DNA from: Icerya purchasi | Taxonomy: Eukaryota > Arthropoda > Insecta > Hemiptera > Monophlebidae | NCBI GenBank assembly: GCA_039619475.1 | Contig: CM077115.1 | Location: 66,160,864-66,224,863, forward strand | Length of the DNA: 64,000 nucleotides | Direction: 5' to 3' | Shown here: positions 58,701 to 62,485 of the stretch, piece by piece | Numbering within the stretch: position 1 is the first letter of the stretch | How the letters are laid out: each line of letters begins with the position of its first letter | The notes under the pieces: model-generated | Databases searched by the model: none | What the model was told of the DNA's origin: nothing | Seen by the model: only the letters and a program-made list of their open reading frames with translations | Translations under genes and position numbers: made by a program

Positions 58701-59111
58701 AACAAACAATTTATTTTAATCTTTATAATTATTCTCGCAAAATTTGTTTCGTATCTACCTAAATTATGTTGCGGTATTTAATGAATACGGCAATGTTAAT
58801 TTGAATAAACGTAAAAGTAGCTCTAATTCGAAGAAAATCGATATATTTCGACCAAAAATTTACAAAACATACACGAGGTAATTTTAGACCTGTGTCGAGA
58901 AAGCGTGCATTGATCAACACATAATGTTGTACACATTCAGCGGTAAATGAAGTGTATTTTTTTTTTTTTTTTTTTTTCATATTAAAACAACGACTACTGT
59001 TAATCTTTAAATTAAAAATCAACTTACCATTCTTGGAGAACAAACTCTATTCAATTCTTCAACTTTACCGATAAATTGTTCAGATGCATTTTTTACCGGT
59101 AGAGACATTAT
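7000..59111 (-). CDS. RECK: RECK, reversion-inducing cysteine-rich protein with Kazal motifs (14 exons, 5' incomplete)
   Basis: Join on the minus strand: 59111-59028, 32642-32606, 31130-30964, 26808-26613, 25598-25465, 23955-23703, 23615-23339, 22294-21999, 19728-19543, 16303-16123, 13588-13434, 13307-13180, 10247-9982, 7435-7000. The total is 2796 nt, 931 residues and a stop, in frame throughout. In other animals RECK is a GPI-anchored cell-surface glycoprotein that restrains matrix metalloproteinases; in vertebrates it also acts with GPR124 as a Wnt7 co-receptor. Seen here: five cysteine-knot repeats (the first partial), a Frizzled-like block (about residues 291-383), a CNP-type Cys block (384-481), a cysteine-rich linker, three Kazal modules (about 580-618, 666-698 and 701-735) and a C-terminal domain with a hydrophobic tail. 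Vertebrate RECK is about 970 residues, so only about 50 N-terminal residues (signal peptide, first CC motif) are missing. Whether an insect protein binds Wnt7-type ligands is not shown by sequence. Confidence 0.93.
8398..8823 (+). mobile_element. Non-LTR retrotransposon C-terminal fragment
   Basis: An intact 137-codon frame (8408-8821) encodes the region after the reverse transcriptase: YGSETWTINET, RRIAAFEMKGYRKILRIPW, TNECVLKEF, KRMLGFFGHIVRANGLGKTI and GKVEGKRKKGRPKNRYIDQI. These strings are highly characteristic of LINEs abundant in insects. It ends in an A-rich, ATAAATAAATAA-type tail. It starts abruptly just after a TA microsatellite (8364-8380), as expected for a 5'-truncated insertion. 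The frame has no internal stop, so the insertion is probably fairly young. It is antisense to RECK. Confidence 0.88.
9581..9602 (+). repeat. GA microsatellite
   Basis: Eleven AG units in a row. Confidence 0.97.
9671..9692 (+). repeat. G-rich tract, possible G-quadruplex
   Basis: Three G-runs of 7, 8 and 5 separated by single A residues. The first two are long enough to split into the four runs of three or more G that a quadruplex needs. In the RECK pre-mRNA (minus strand) it is C-rich. Confidence 0.8.
9982..10247 (-). CDS. RECK: RECK exon, Kazal 3 and following domain
   Basis: 266 nt, phase 0 start after a TTTTTAG acceptor; donor CTACAG|GTATTT. It encodes RNCDRSGPVCGIDGNTYA, SECHAHAN and DYEGRC (Kazal 3). 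VGLSSEHQSS, KCPPLAVPNC and ITPPGACCPVCAGGLKIL follow. The Pro-Pro-Gly-Ala-Cys-Cys-Pro-x-Cys-Ala-Gly string is a hallmark of RECK. Confidence 0.95.
10580..10689. repeat. Imperfect inverted repeat (27-bp arms)
   Basis: The arms at 10580-10606 and 10663-10689 match 22 of 27 bases as reverse complements, around a 56-bp loop. Both arms carry the core ACCGAA...TAT. Could be a small foldback or part of a decayed element. Confidence 0.55.
11363..12350 (-). mobile_element. Probable hAT transposon remnant
   Basis: The minus-strand frame at 11688-11903 (71 codons) reads IMILFWSDILENLNKTSNTL, then LLDNSLEVRRLDKI, resembling the middle of hAT-type transposases (the Phe-Trp-x-Asp-Ile-Leu region seen in ZMYM1/ZBED-like relatives). 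The left edge has TAGAGATGAGCAAAAATAGC, like many hAT termini. Copies of AATAGC/GCTATT cluster at both edges (11.37-11.47 and 12.29-12.35 kb). No matching right terminus or target duplication was found, so the boundaries are approximate. Confidence 0.4.
13180..13307 (-). CDS. RECK: RECK exon, Kazal 2
   Basis: 128 nt. The acceptor is TTTTAATAG and the donor TGCCAG|GTAAAT. It encodes VNVRRSCKKVAHEMVCDTDG, then VNVCYMY and AYRGPCQ. The Val-Cys-Asp-Thr-Asp and Tyr-x-Gly-Pro-Cys-Gln runs match vertebrate RECK Kazal 2. A second AG ten bases downstream is out of frame, which fixes the acceptor. The intron to the upstream exon is 126 bp. Confidence 0.93.
13434..13588 (-). CDS. RECK: RECK exon, end of Kazal 1 and inter-Kazal cysteine segment
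   Basis: 155 nt. The acceptor is TTGTCTATAG and the donor GTTGTG|GTAAGA. It encodes RAGLSDSHFTYGEC, closing Kazal 1, then KDVCDESICGENEICV, RKVCL and FCTQYRC, which lead into Kazal 2. The residue after the split Lys codon is Arg, where vertebrate RECK has a Kazal cysteine. Confidence 0.93.
13589..16122 (-). other. RECK intron within Kazal 1
   Basis: About 2.5 kb, splitting a Lys codon of Kazal 1. It contains one retrotransposon tail (13.88-14.50 kb, same strand as RECK). The remainder is AT-rich with no gene. Confidence 0.8.
13885..14500 (-). mobile_element. Non-LTR retrotransposon 3' end, RNase-H family, copy 3
   Basis: Reading the minus strand: an RNase-H edge (NITGTPKNMADSLAQIAVSS) near 14.44-14.49 kb, then SSRFRFHLALFP. 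After a frameshift come NYPLHSDDEAVCDPDHMFFE, ERTSLHSNLL and LPTPYCASYI. The 3' tail has GTTTCTGGGCGAAGATCCTT, GACATGCCC and a terminal A-run at about 13885-13895. It is the best preserved of the three 3' ends. Polyadenylated tail and frameshift indicate a retrotransposed, inactive copy. Confidence 0.78.
16123..16303 (-). CDS. RECK: RECK exon, VWC-like segment and first half of Kazal 1
   Basis: 181 nt. The acceptor is CATTTCAG and the donor CGCTAA|GTAAGT. It encodes HGSQFHMDCSVCSCFAG, then CIRQPC, and opens Kazal module 1 with YDCVPNHIPVCGKNGKTY and ANSCIA. The Pro-Val-Cys-Gly-x-Asn-Gly-x-Thr-Tyr core is diagnostic of Kazal folds. From memory of vertebrate RECK, an extra cysteine is expected two residues before the first Cys here, but a Tyr is present (see findings). 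Confidence 0.94.
16304..19542 (-). other. RECK intron upstream of the Kazal 1 exon
   Basis: About 3.2 kb. It has a T-run at about 16437-16461 and a decayed reverse-transcriptase segment (17.88-18.85 kb); otherwise AT-rich without genes. Confidence 0.8.
17880..18850 (-). mobile_element. Non-LTR retrotransposon fragment (N-terminal reverse transcriptase region)
   Basis: The minus-strand frames contain YFGKSDEVLKKDLYTTLL, then VPVSLKTEIVRPIHKNGDHR with NMNNHKSISIIL. This is the Pro-x-x-(Lys)...(Val)-x-Pro-Ile-x-Lys-x-Gly-Asp...Tyr-Arg-Pro-Ile motif preceding the palm of LINE reverse transcriptases (Tyr-Arg-Pro decayed). Stops interrupt it and the catalytic FADD box is absent. It may belong to the same family as the 29.1-30.6 kb copy, which begins about where this one stops; that is inference. 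Confidence 0.5.
19543..19728 (-). CDS. RECK: RECK exon, EGF-like/cysteine-rich linker
   Basis: 186 nt. The acceptor is CTGTTTTAG and the donor AAATAG|GTAAGA. It encodes GCRLGVASKY, a hydrophobic stretch, then KKCYKVCQCTGRHRLEKCQ and SFESCWILG. The Cys-Tyr-Lys-x-Cys-x-Cys and Cys-x5-Ser-Cys pattern aligns with the linker between the Frizzled-like region and the first Kazal module of RECK. Confidence 0.92.
19729..21998 (-). other. RECK intron, no features
   Basis: About 2.3 kb of AT-rich sequence with a T-run at about 21690-21713. I see no gene or identifiable repeat. Confidence 0.7.
21999..22294 (-). CDS. RECK: RECK exon, post-Frizzled cysteine-rich segment
   Basis: 296 nt. The acceptor is AATTTACAG and the donor CTTCGG|GTAATT. 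It begins EDCYKLLSHC and carries a Ser-rich, less conserved middle. It ends with SPCRNNPCSATNHQVC, INRNCQ and CYPYTCTSG, which match the Cys-Asn-Pro-Asn-Pro-Cys repeat region of vertebrate RECK. N-glycosylation sequon: NIS. Confidence 0.93.
22295..23338 (-). other. RECK intron, no features
   Basis: About 1.0 kb. The 72-codon plus-strand frame at 22557-22775 has no recognisable motif. Confidence 0.7.
23339..23615 (-). CDS. RECK: RECK exon, Frizzled-like cysteine-rich region
   Basis: 277 nt. The acceptor is ATTTTTAG and the donor ATGCAG|GTAAAA. It encodes EEPCELGCQGLSYCDNFN, then TQLFRSC, MWKSMAC and IKPCHQ, all in the order and spacing of vertebrate RECK. This is the most strongly conserved exon in the window. 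One N-glycosylation sequon (NIT) is present. It is separated from the upstream exon by an intron of only 87 bp. Confidence 0.96.
23703..23955 (-). CDS. RECK: RECK exon, end of repeat 4, linker and repeat 5
   Basis: 253 nt, phase 0 start after a CGTTTAG acceptor; donor GACGAAG|GTATTT. It opens DELWRCFQAE, closing repeat 4. An acidic, Thr/Val-rich linker of about 28 residues follows, then EGAKLHCCLKAVSSECQKLC, KCLS and NHCLDE, which is repeat 5. The Gly-Ala-Lys-Leu-His-Cys-Cys run is a recognisable RECK signature. Confidence 0.94.
23956..25464 (-). other. RECK intron inside cysteine-knot repeat 4
   Basis: About 1.5 kb. Contains a T-run near 24015-24032 and a TG-rich microsatellite at 24604-24640. 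No gene. Confidence 0.75.
24604..24640. repeat. TG-rich microsatellite
   Basis: Imperfect TA/TG/GGTG repeat. Confidence 0.85.
25465..25598 (-). CDS. RECK: RECK exon, first part of cysteine-knot repeat 4
   Basis: 134 nt. The acceptor is TTTGTAG and the donor AACGAT|GTAAGT. It encodes LHCCEFVSTSECKNFC and, later, EDC. It is completed by ELWRCF in the next exon, as in vertebrate RECK, where repeat 4 is the part implicated in Wnt7 recognition. That function is family knowledge and cannot be read from this sequence. Confidence 0.92.
25599..26612 (-). other. RECK intron, low-complexity rich
   Basis: About 1.0 kb with a 27-A run (about 25741-25767), an A-run near 26085-26103 and a TA repeat near 26240-26257. 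No gene. Confidence 0.75.
26613..26808 (-). CDS. RECK: RECK exon, cysteine-knot repeat 3
   Basis: 196 nt, beginning in phase 0 with ATG (an internal Met, not the start) after a TTTTAAG acceptor. It encodes ENCCKGATSLGCYSSC, then YMC and HCVNNFT. The His-Cys-Val-Asn-Asn-x-Thr run is shared with vertebrate RECK and carries an N-glycosylation sequon. The donor is AAAT|GTAATT, the only GT nearby giving the phase the next exon needs. The acceptor is only about 9 bp beyond a T-run. Confidence 0.92.
27058..27260 (+). mobile_element. Jockey-type retrotransposon C-terminal fragment
   Basis: A 63-codon frame reads SKSNVAVTQRVQLKILQSIA, DAPSYVRNDEIHKDLQIPTT, RLETKAVKL. The pattern Ser-Asn-x-x-x-x-Gln-Arg-x-Gln...Leu-Arg/Gln-x-Ile-x-x-Ala-Pro-x-Tyr-Val...His-x-Asp-Leu-x-Ile-Pro is the classic C-terminus of Jockey-clade ORF2. 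It corresponds to the same segment as the decayed LHRDLCIDYV in the 3-4 kb copy. Confidence 0.82.
29140..30560 (-). mobile_element. R1-like non-LTR retrotransposon fragment
   Basis: Minus-strand frames give FDISGAFDNIKWSKIIVSTI (Ser-x-Ala-Phe-Asp-Asn, as in R1-clade enzymes), IAGVPQGSIL, ISYADDILLVSEINNTEDIS (catalytic YADD), KEMKYLGIYIDENLNFSKHV (thumb), and near the 3' end GTWLFRRVSKKKN-type decayed text followed by a Ser-Pro-Asp-His-Thr-Phe-Leu-Tyr-Cys-like motif. Frameshifts and stops make it inactive. It lies in the same orientation as RECK, so it is transcribed in the pre-mRNA. Confidence 0.82.
30964..31130 (-). CDS. RECK: RECK exon, cysteine-knot repeat 2
   Basis: 167 nt: two bases completing a codon, then 55 residues, ending in phase 0 at CACGGACAG|GTAAGC. 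The acceptor is TTATTTAG. It contains KKCCDLTRSDQCSEAC, a later NYC and YECF: the CC-x7-C-x3-C then C...C signature of RECK cysteine-knot repeats. It corresponds to repeat 2 of five (about residues 54-91 of the partial protein). Confidence 0.93.
31131..32605 (-). other. RECK intron, no features
   Basis: About 1.5 kb with a TA repeat near 32298-32313. The short frames on either strand look random. Confidence 0.7.
32606..32642 (-). CDS. RECK: RECK 37-nt microexon, end of cysteine-knot repeat 1
   Basis: Acceptor TTTCAG|GTA, donor GACC|GTAAGT. It encodes VSFWRCINETLD plus one base of the next codon. Trp-x-Cys-x-Asn is the conserved end of cysteine-knot repeat 1 in RECK, and Asn-Glu-Thr is an N-glycosylation sequon. 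The exon is far below normal size but both splice sites are strong. Its phases fit the exon before (phase 0) and after (phase 1). Gene predictors would easily miss it. Confidence 0.85.
32805..32903 (-). repeat. Cluster of three CCAACTGGTAA motifs
   Basis: CCAACTGGTAA at 32805-32815, a one-mismatch copy (CCAACTAGTAA) near 32860-32870 and a third at 32892-32902. They are inverted relative to the TTACCAGTTGG copies at 33.81 and 34.06 kb, which suggests one dispersed repeat family on both sides. Confidence 0.6.
33691..34081 (+). repeat. Direct repeat, two units of about 110-135 bp at about 268-bp period
   Basis: Units at about 33704-33826 and 33972-34081 share AATTGGCGCCTACATGTTAG, CAAAGAAATTA, GTTACGAGTTG, TCCTTAATTACCTT and TTTAGTTACCAGTTG in the same order. 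Unit 1 has expanded to a 14-G run (33723-33736) where unit 2 has GGGTCG. The roughly 145 bp between units may complete a longer repeat unit. Confidence 0.8.
38612..38868. mobile_element. hAT-type MITE, 241 bp, with 8-bp target site duplication
   Basis: The element spans 38620-38860, bounded by identical AATAAGAC copies at 38612-38619 and 38861-38868. The terminal inverted repeats are CATGGGCGTCGCCAGC (left) and, read on the other strand, CAAGGGCGTCGCCAGC (right): 15 of 16 identical. An 8-bp duplication and CA...GGGC termini fit the hAT superfamily. It has no coding capacity, so it is non-autonomous. Confidence 0.9.
41390..41770 (+). mobile_element. Decayed non-LTR retrotransposon C-terminal fragment
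   Basis: Across frames: KFVKTFA, NALLYGYDKR, SNKEAVKML, RRMEGIS, NRIEEQKSLQMNF. This matches, with many stops, the Lys-Thr-Phe...Leu-Tyr-Gly-x-Glu-Thr...Phe-Glu-Met-Trp-x-Tyr-Arg-Arg-Met pattern of the LINE group that also gave the 8.4 kb insertion. It is much older than that copy. Confidence 0.6.
42240..43330 (-). mobile_element. Jockey-like retrotransposon fragment (reverse transcriptase)
   Basis: Minus-strand frames: LTSYRP, LLPIISNLYEKLMLKRLNKI, PQHQYGFRNQYSTIQRVHRV, IPLISARLSTKSGT-type decayed text, then VSAGVPQGSVLGPLLYLIY, TAGLPVPNESLVATFADHTA (the catalytic FADD has become FADH). The 3' side fades near a T/TA-rich tract at about 42237-42260. The loss of a catalytic Asp confirms it is dead. 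Confidence 0.83.
45328..45345. repeat. GT microsatellite
   Basis: About nine GT units. Confidence 0.9.
46225..47200 (+). mobile_element. Non-LTR retrotransposon, RNase H plus 3' end, copy 2
   Basis: RNase H pieces in order: VEYTSGCGVGASFILSGFGF (near 46.24 kb), SDSMTAVQSIL (46.43 kb), LWVPSHSGIFGNEEANSLAR (46.56 kb). The C-terminal motif YCLLHSNEERVYDAEHVFIK, CSSLSAEC, PTPYCTSYY follows near 46.9-47.05 kb. The 3' tail carries GTTTCTGGGTAAAGGTCC. This copy extends furthest 5' and shows that the family encodes an RNase H after its reverse transcriptase. Confidence 0.82.
48334..48543 (+). mobile_element. tRNA-derived SINE
   Basis: A 77-nt tRNA-like head (48334-48410) begins GTCGTCG and ends CAACGAC, forming a 7-bp acceptor-type stem with one mismatch. 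It contains a consensus Pol III B box (GGTTCGATCC, 48388-48397) and a degenerate A-box region around 48341-48360. An unrelated body of about 120 nt follows and ends in a T-run (48532-48543), a Pol III terminator. Mismatches in the T arm argue against a functional tRNA. Confidence 0.75.
50738..51405. mobile_element. Probable hAT-type non-autonomous element, about 650 bp
   Basis: Flanks ATAAATTT (50738-50745) and ATAAATTA (51398-51405) differ at one base, as an old 8-bp target duplication would. The left edge contains CAGATCCATAGGGG and a G/C-rich block. The right edge, read in reverse, is CAGGGGCGGATGCAG, resembling hAT termini (CAGGGGCGGATCCAG-like). The ends pair only approximately. The interior is AT-rich with no transposase. 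Confidence 0.5.
53990..54090 (+). repeat. Dispersed repeat end, related to 57.8 kb
   Basis: Shares GGCTTATTCCCGA, then AATTC-CGGGTTAATT, and a terminal GGTGGCCATTCTA with the 57.8 kb copy, in the same order. TGGCCA next to the edge suggests a transposon terminus. No protein is encoded. Confidence 0.55.
56581..56645. repeat. TA-rich and AAT microsatellites
   Basis: A TA/CA repeat (56581-56613) closely followed by six AAT units (56628-56645). Confidence 0.9.
57580..57885 (+). repeat. Dispersed repeat with TTCCCGG ends
   Basis: The left part has ATTCCCGGTTTTCCTGGTCC. The right part has AATTCCCGGCTTACTCCC, then GAATTCCCGGCTTATTTCC, ending CTGGCCACCTTGG. Recurrent TTCCCGG in the two halves and the TGGCCA edge fit a MITE-like element, but clean inverted termini were not delimited. 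Confidence 0.5.
59028..59111 (-). CDS. RECK: RECK exon, first cysteine-knot repeat (most 5' exon found)
   Basis: 84 nt, phase 0 at both ends, 28 residues. The acceptor is TTACAG and the donor is ATG|GTAAGT. It encodes the helical part of cysteine-knot repeat 1, ending NRVCSPRM, which continues into VSFWRC in the next exon. Vertebrate RECK has a Cys-Pro-x-x-Met-Val-x-x-Trp-x-Cys run at this point. There is no ATG with a signal peptide here, so it is internal. The preceding exon should end just after the second cysteine pair of repeat 1. The next exon is about 26.4 kb away. Confidence 0.8.
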
Positions 59112-60429
59112 CTGTAACATAAATACGTGTACATGTTTCAGTTAATACACCACACTAAGGAAATACCAAATAAAACTACAGAAAAGTTTGATAATAACGA
59201 CGATTATGAACTAATGATTACGAAACATGTCAGTTTTTGTTGTTTTTTTTTGCTTTATGAATTTAATATATTTCAGCTCTCCCTTGTTTTTATTTTTTGT
59301 TTTGAATAAAAATTTATAAATCGTCGAATCGACATTTTATATAATACCATTATTAATTATTACGCGCAATAATTTATTTTTTAAATAATAAAATAAAAAA
59401 TAAAATGTACTTTTTATGAAACTGTGCATGCCGAATTCAGTGAAGTAAGTTATAACGAAAAATTGTAGGACTCATTATAATACGAAAAAAAAATTGCACA
59501 ATTTGCGAGAATAATGTTGAACTTAAAAATTTCGCCGGCAATGCTTTACGGATGATTCGACAGATAACTTTACACACCGCCTGTTATCCTAAAATCCAGA
59601 TGGATAGTGTAATGATTCACGAAAACCGTAATAGAGCATTTAATACAAATCGAAGAGCTTTGGAATGTGATGTCTTTACGTAACTTTCGATTTCGAATTC
59701 CGTCAGTTCAGACTGGTCCGATGGTACACATTTGTATATTAATACTTTGAGTGCACACAAGATAGCTGTGAACGAAAGAGCCGATACAATTTTGAAAATT
59801 TCAATTTTTATTTTAGCTGCAATATGCTTCTCTTCTCGATAAGGACTTCTGTCACTGTGAATATGAAGATACGTGCACGCTAGATCAAATATTTTTCAGT
59901 TCACAGATACCACTGTATTTCCTCCTTGTAACAACCGTAACTTGTACTAACTTTTGCTCGTTAGTTTTTATTCGCCACACGTTCAGCTAACCTTGAACTT
60001 GTGAGAGGTCTTTTTACAATACTTAATGTGATTTCAGTTAGAAAAAAGATTTTTAAATTCCATTAACCATTATCGACGAGAGAAATTAATATAATTCGAG
60101 AAATAATTTTTTTTTAATTCCTCTATAAATATTGCTTTCCAGCGAATCGGTTAGTTTTTTTTTTTTGAAATAACGTTTAGCAGATTTTATAAATTATGAT
60201 GTGAATATCGAGAAAAAATTCAACTCTTTTCTTATCTCTTAGTGAGTTCAAAAATAAATTCAAATGGTGATCATCTTTTCTCATTAATTATGGATGGATT
60301 CGTATTTGTTCCATTTATTTTCTTCCCATTTCCGATCGTTCATAATTAACAAATTCATTAAATTAACTATAATTACATAGTCTCTTTTCGGATCAGGGGG
60401 GGATGAAGAAAAGATTTCCTCGCGGCTGC

Positions 60430-60720
60430 GAGAAGAAAAAATCCATCAAGCCAAACGTTGAGCCTTGGTTTGGCCATCATTTGATCTGACAAGGAAGGAA
60501 TTCTCTTTCAATAGATTGCGTTCAGAACGTACGTTTATGTTGCATAATCGTATCTTCGAGAGAGTCTCTCCTTGCGCTACATGCATATTTTGTAATGCAG
60601 CAGTTGCTCCTATCATTAACCATGCACCAACCCCTACAGATATACTCTCCTATATTCAATCACCCAGATCAGGTGAGGTCGGCCTGGAATTTCCCGTGTG
60701 TTTATAAACAGGTTATAATA
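60430..60720 (+). mobile_element. Probable LINE C-terminal fragment
   Basis: The 80-codon frame at 60465-60707 reads DLTRKEFSFNRLRSERTFML, HNRIFERVSPCATCIFCN. Upstream is a decayed segment ending in PSFDL. The order Arg-x-x-Glu-x...Arg-Leu-Arg...Thr...Leu-x-His...Cys-x-x-Cys-x-x-Cys resembles the C-terminal zinc-binding region of many LINE ORF2 proteins (Leu-x-Arg-Leu-Arg-Ile-Gly-His-Thr). The His-containing second half is weak. Confidence 0.45.
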
Positions 60721-61626
60721 TTTGATTTGTTCAGGCCAACATAACGGCCACTGCAGTTATAAACGAAACGTGAGCATATAATTTAAAAAAAAAACAAAAA
60801 AACAACAACAAGAAAACATAATTACACGCAAAAAACTACCTGAACAACAATGAAAAATAATGACACTAACTAATCTACTCGACTAATTTCGTAGGTAAAA
60901 CTTTCCACCGATATTGAATGTTGATGAACTCTCTTAATACTATCACGGTTTTGACAAAGTTGTCTTATTTGTATTTAATTAACAATTTTGTTACGAGTAC
61001 GTACTAATAAATAAAATTTCGAGTTTTTCCCTCTAAAAGACGGTAAAGTAATCTTAGATTGGAATTTTTCCGTTTTATACAGATTCTACTTCAAACCCTT
61101 GTAGCATCGAAATGAAAAACGTTATTTTGAGTCATCATATTTATCCGAAAAAAGAAAAAATAATAAACAATCTGTTCACTATGATAAATTTAATTTTCTC
61201 AATCTGAAACATCCGTCCAATTTTTGCAGTAATATCTTTGTTATTGGTAAAGTATTGAAAGAAATCATAATCACTAATTCTGAAAATTTTCTACAACCTT
61301 CATTAGTAATCAAATAAACAAATTTCTACCACGCCTTCGGGGGAGGGGCGAGGAATAACACCACATACATATCTATAAAAAACCTTCCGCAAATAATTTT
61401 AAAAATCAAAAAAAAAATAGATTCGGCAATTAGACCTTTTCTTTTTTTCGCGCAGTTAGTGTTATTATTATAAAGATTAACAAAATAATACATCAAACAA
61501 TTAGTAAAGAGTTACATTAGAAAAGTATTTCGTAGTATTTGTTTAAAGTCCACGTGGCGCTAGAGTCATCTGCCCCGCAAGAAAGCTACCGATTGCCTTG
61601 CTTGCTTATTTATTAGCTACCGTGTA

Positions 61627-61665
61627 TATTTATATACACACACACATATATATATATATATATAT
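61627..61665. repeat. TA/CA microsatellite
   Basis: TATA, then CACACA, then TATATA tract. Confidence 0.93.
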
Positions 61666-62131
61666 TAGTAGTGCAATAAAACTGTCGACGCGATTTTTCG
61701 TTTTCTCTTGACTAACACACACAATTAAGAGCTCTTTGCCACTAAAACATGTCATGTTAATGGGAAACTGTACAGTTTCTCGGTAATCAGCTTCGACGTG
61801 GGCTTCAGCAGCAGACGTCGTTAACAAAAGATAGAGAGTCCACTGTTGAAATATATTAAACGATCTGGCAATTCAGGTATAAAGTAATTATATGGTAAGG
61901 GGTATTAGAGTCAAAGTGTTAGCCTAAAAATAATTCTCGTTCCTTTTCAAATACCTGTGCTCGGTCTGCTCGCCGCTGAAAAGCCAGAACTAAACAAATG
62001 TCACATTCTAGAGCGAGCAGCCGGACGAGAGTCGAGTTTCAACAGATACGTTGGCTGCATTGTTCGACCATGACTGACCAGCTTTTACTTCGACCTTTTT
62101 AATATTCCTTTCCTATTCATCCTTTGTTGAA

Positions 62132-62485
62132 ATGTCAACAAAACCCTCGTCAAATAAAATACCTTTCGTTGGAAGTTCCAAAAGCAAACGAGAAAACAGT
62201 TCGACTAAAATATATCGGTCGCGACAGTGGTGTTTGTTTTTGCCCACGAATCCGAAGAAATCCTCCACGGTAGGACATAATAATATGATTCAATTATCGC
62301 AGGAAGCCGTTTGGATGAAAAATAAGATTCGTTTCGACGGCATTTTACCGGCGACCGTCGCATCTAGCACTCCCAAACCTGAAAGACACCATTCAAGTAG
62401 CCAGAAGAGCGATAACAAACCGTCAGCAAGATATAGTATAATAACCTGTAAAGAACCTAATCGCAGGACGACGAAAATCGATTAG
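62132..62485 (+). CDS. Unrecognised 117-codon open frame, divergent to RECK
   Basis: An uninterrupted frame of 117 codons starting ATGTCAACAAAACCC, with a mixed, non-repetitive composition rich in Ser, Lys, Thr, Arg and Pro. It includes a more ordered-looking stretch (CLFLPTNPKKSS, then QLSQEAVWMKNKIRFDGILP). The codons are less A/T-skewed than random frames around it. I do not recognise the family and see no signal peptide or membrane segment. A good donor-like site (ACCT|GTAAAG) near 62449 means it could be the first exon of a longer gene. The reading frame is also open for some distance upstream of the ATG. It points away from RECK. Confidence 0.35.
   Translation: MSTKPSSNKIPFVGSSKSKRENSSTKIYRSRQWCLFLPTNPKKSSTVGHNNMIQLSQEAVWMKNKIRFDGILPATVASSTPKPERHHSSSQKSDNKPSARYSIITCKEPNRRTTKID

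Larger units (their letters stand above)
32643..59027 (-). other. RECK giant intron (about 26.4 kb)
   Basis: Lies between the exon ending VCSPRM and the 37-nt microexon. No nested gene was recognised. Contents, listed separately: a satellite-like repeat cluster (32.8-34.1 kb), a hAT MITE (38.6 kb), LINE fragments (41.4, 42.2-43.3 and 46.2-47.2 kb), a SINE (48.3 kb), a second hAT-like element (50.7-51.4 kb) and two related repeat ends (54.0 and 57.6-57.9 kb). The stretches 34.1-38.6, 43.3-46.2, 48.6-50.7 and 54.1-57.5 kb show no gene. Confidence 0.8.
59112..62131. other. Upstream region of the most 5' RECK exon found
   Basis: About 3 kb. Contains one LINE-like fragment (60.43-60.72 kb) and a TA/CA repeat at 61627-61665. 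I searched the minus strand for the missing first CC-x(5-7)-C-x3-C exon and signal peptide and found no match. A minus-strand frame near 61.64-61.83 kb opens with a hydrophobic run (LYLLLTTSAAEA) but has no upstream ATG or following CC motif. Confidence 0.5.

Noticed and set aside
60540..60620. Minus-strand Cys-Cys-x5-Cys string (CCITKYAC) as the missing first RECK CC exon
   Set aside because: The second Cys pair is absent (Arg at the expected place), there is no suitable donor, and the opposite strand reads as a LINE C-terminus.
61630..61831. Hydrophobic minus-strand frame (LYLLLTTSAAEA) as the RECK signal peptide
   Set aside because: No ATG upstream in frame before a stop, no CC motif after it, and its end runs into a TA/CA microsatellite.
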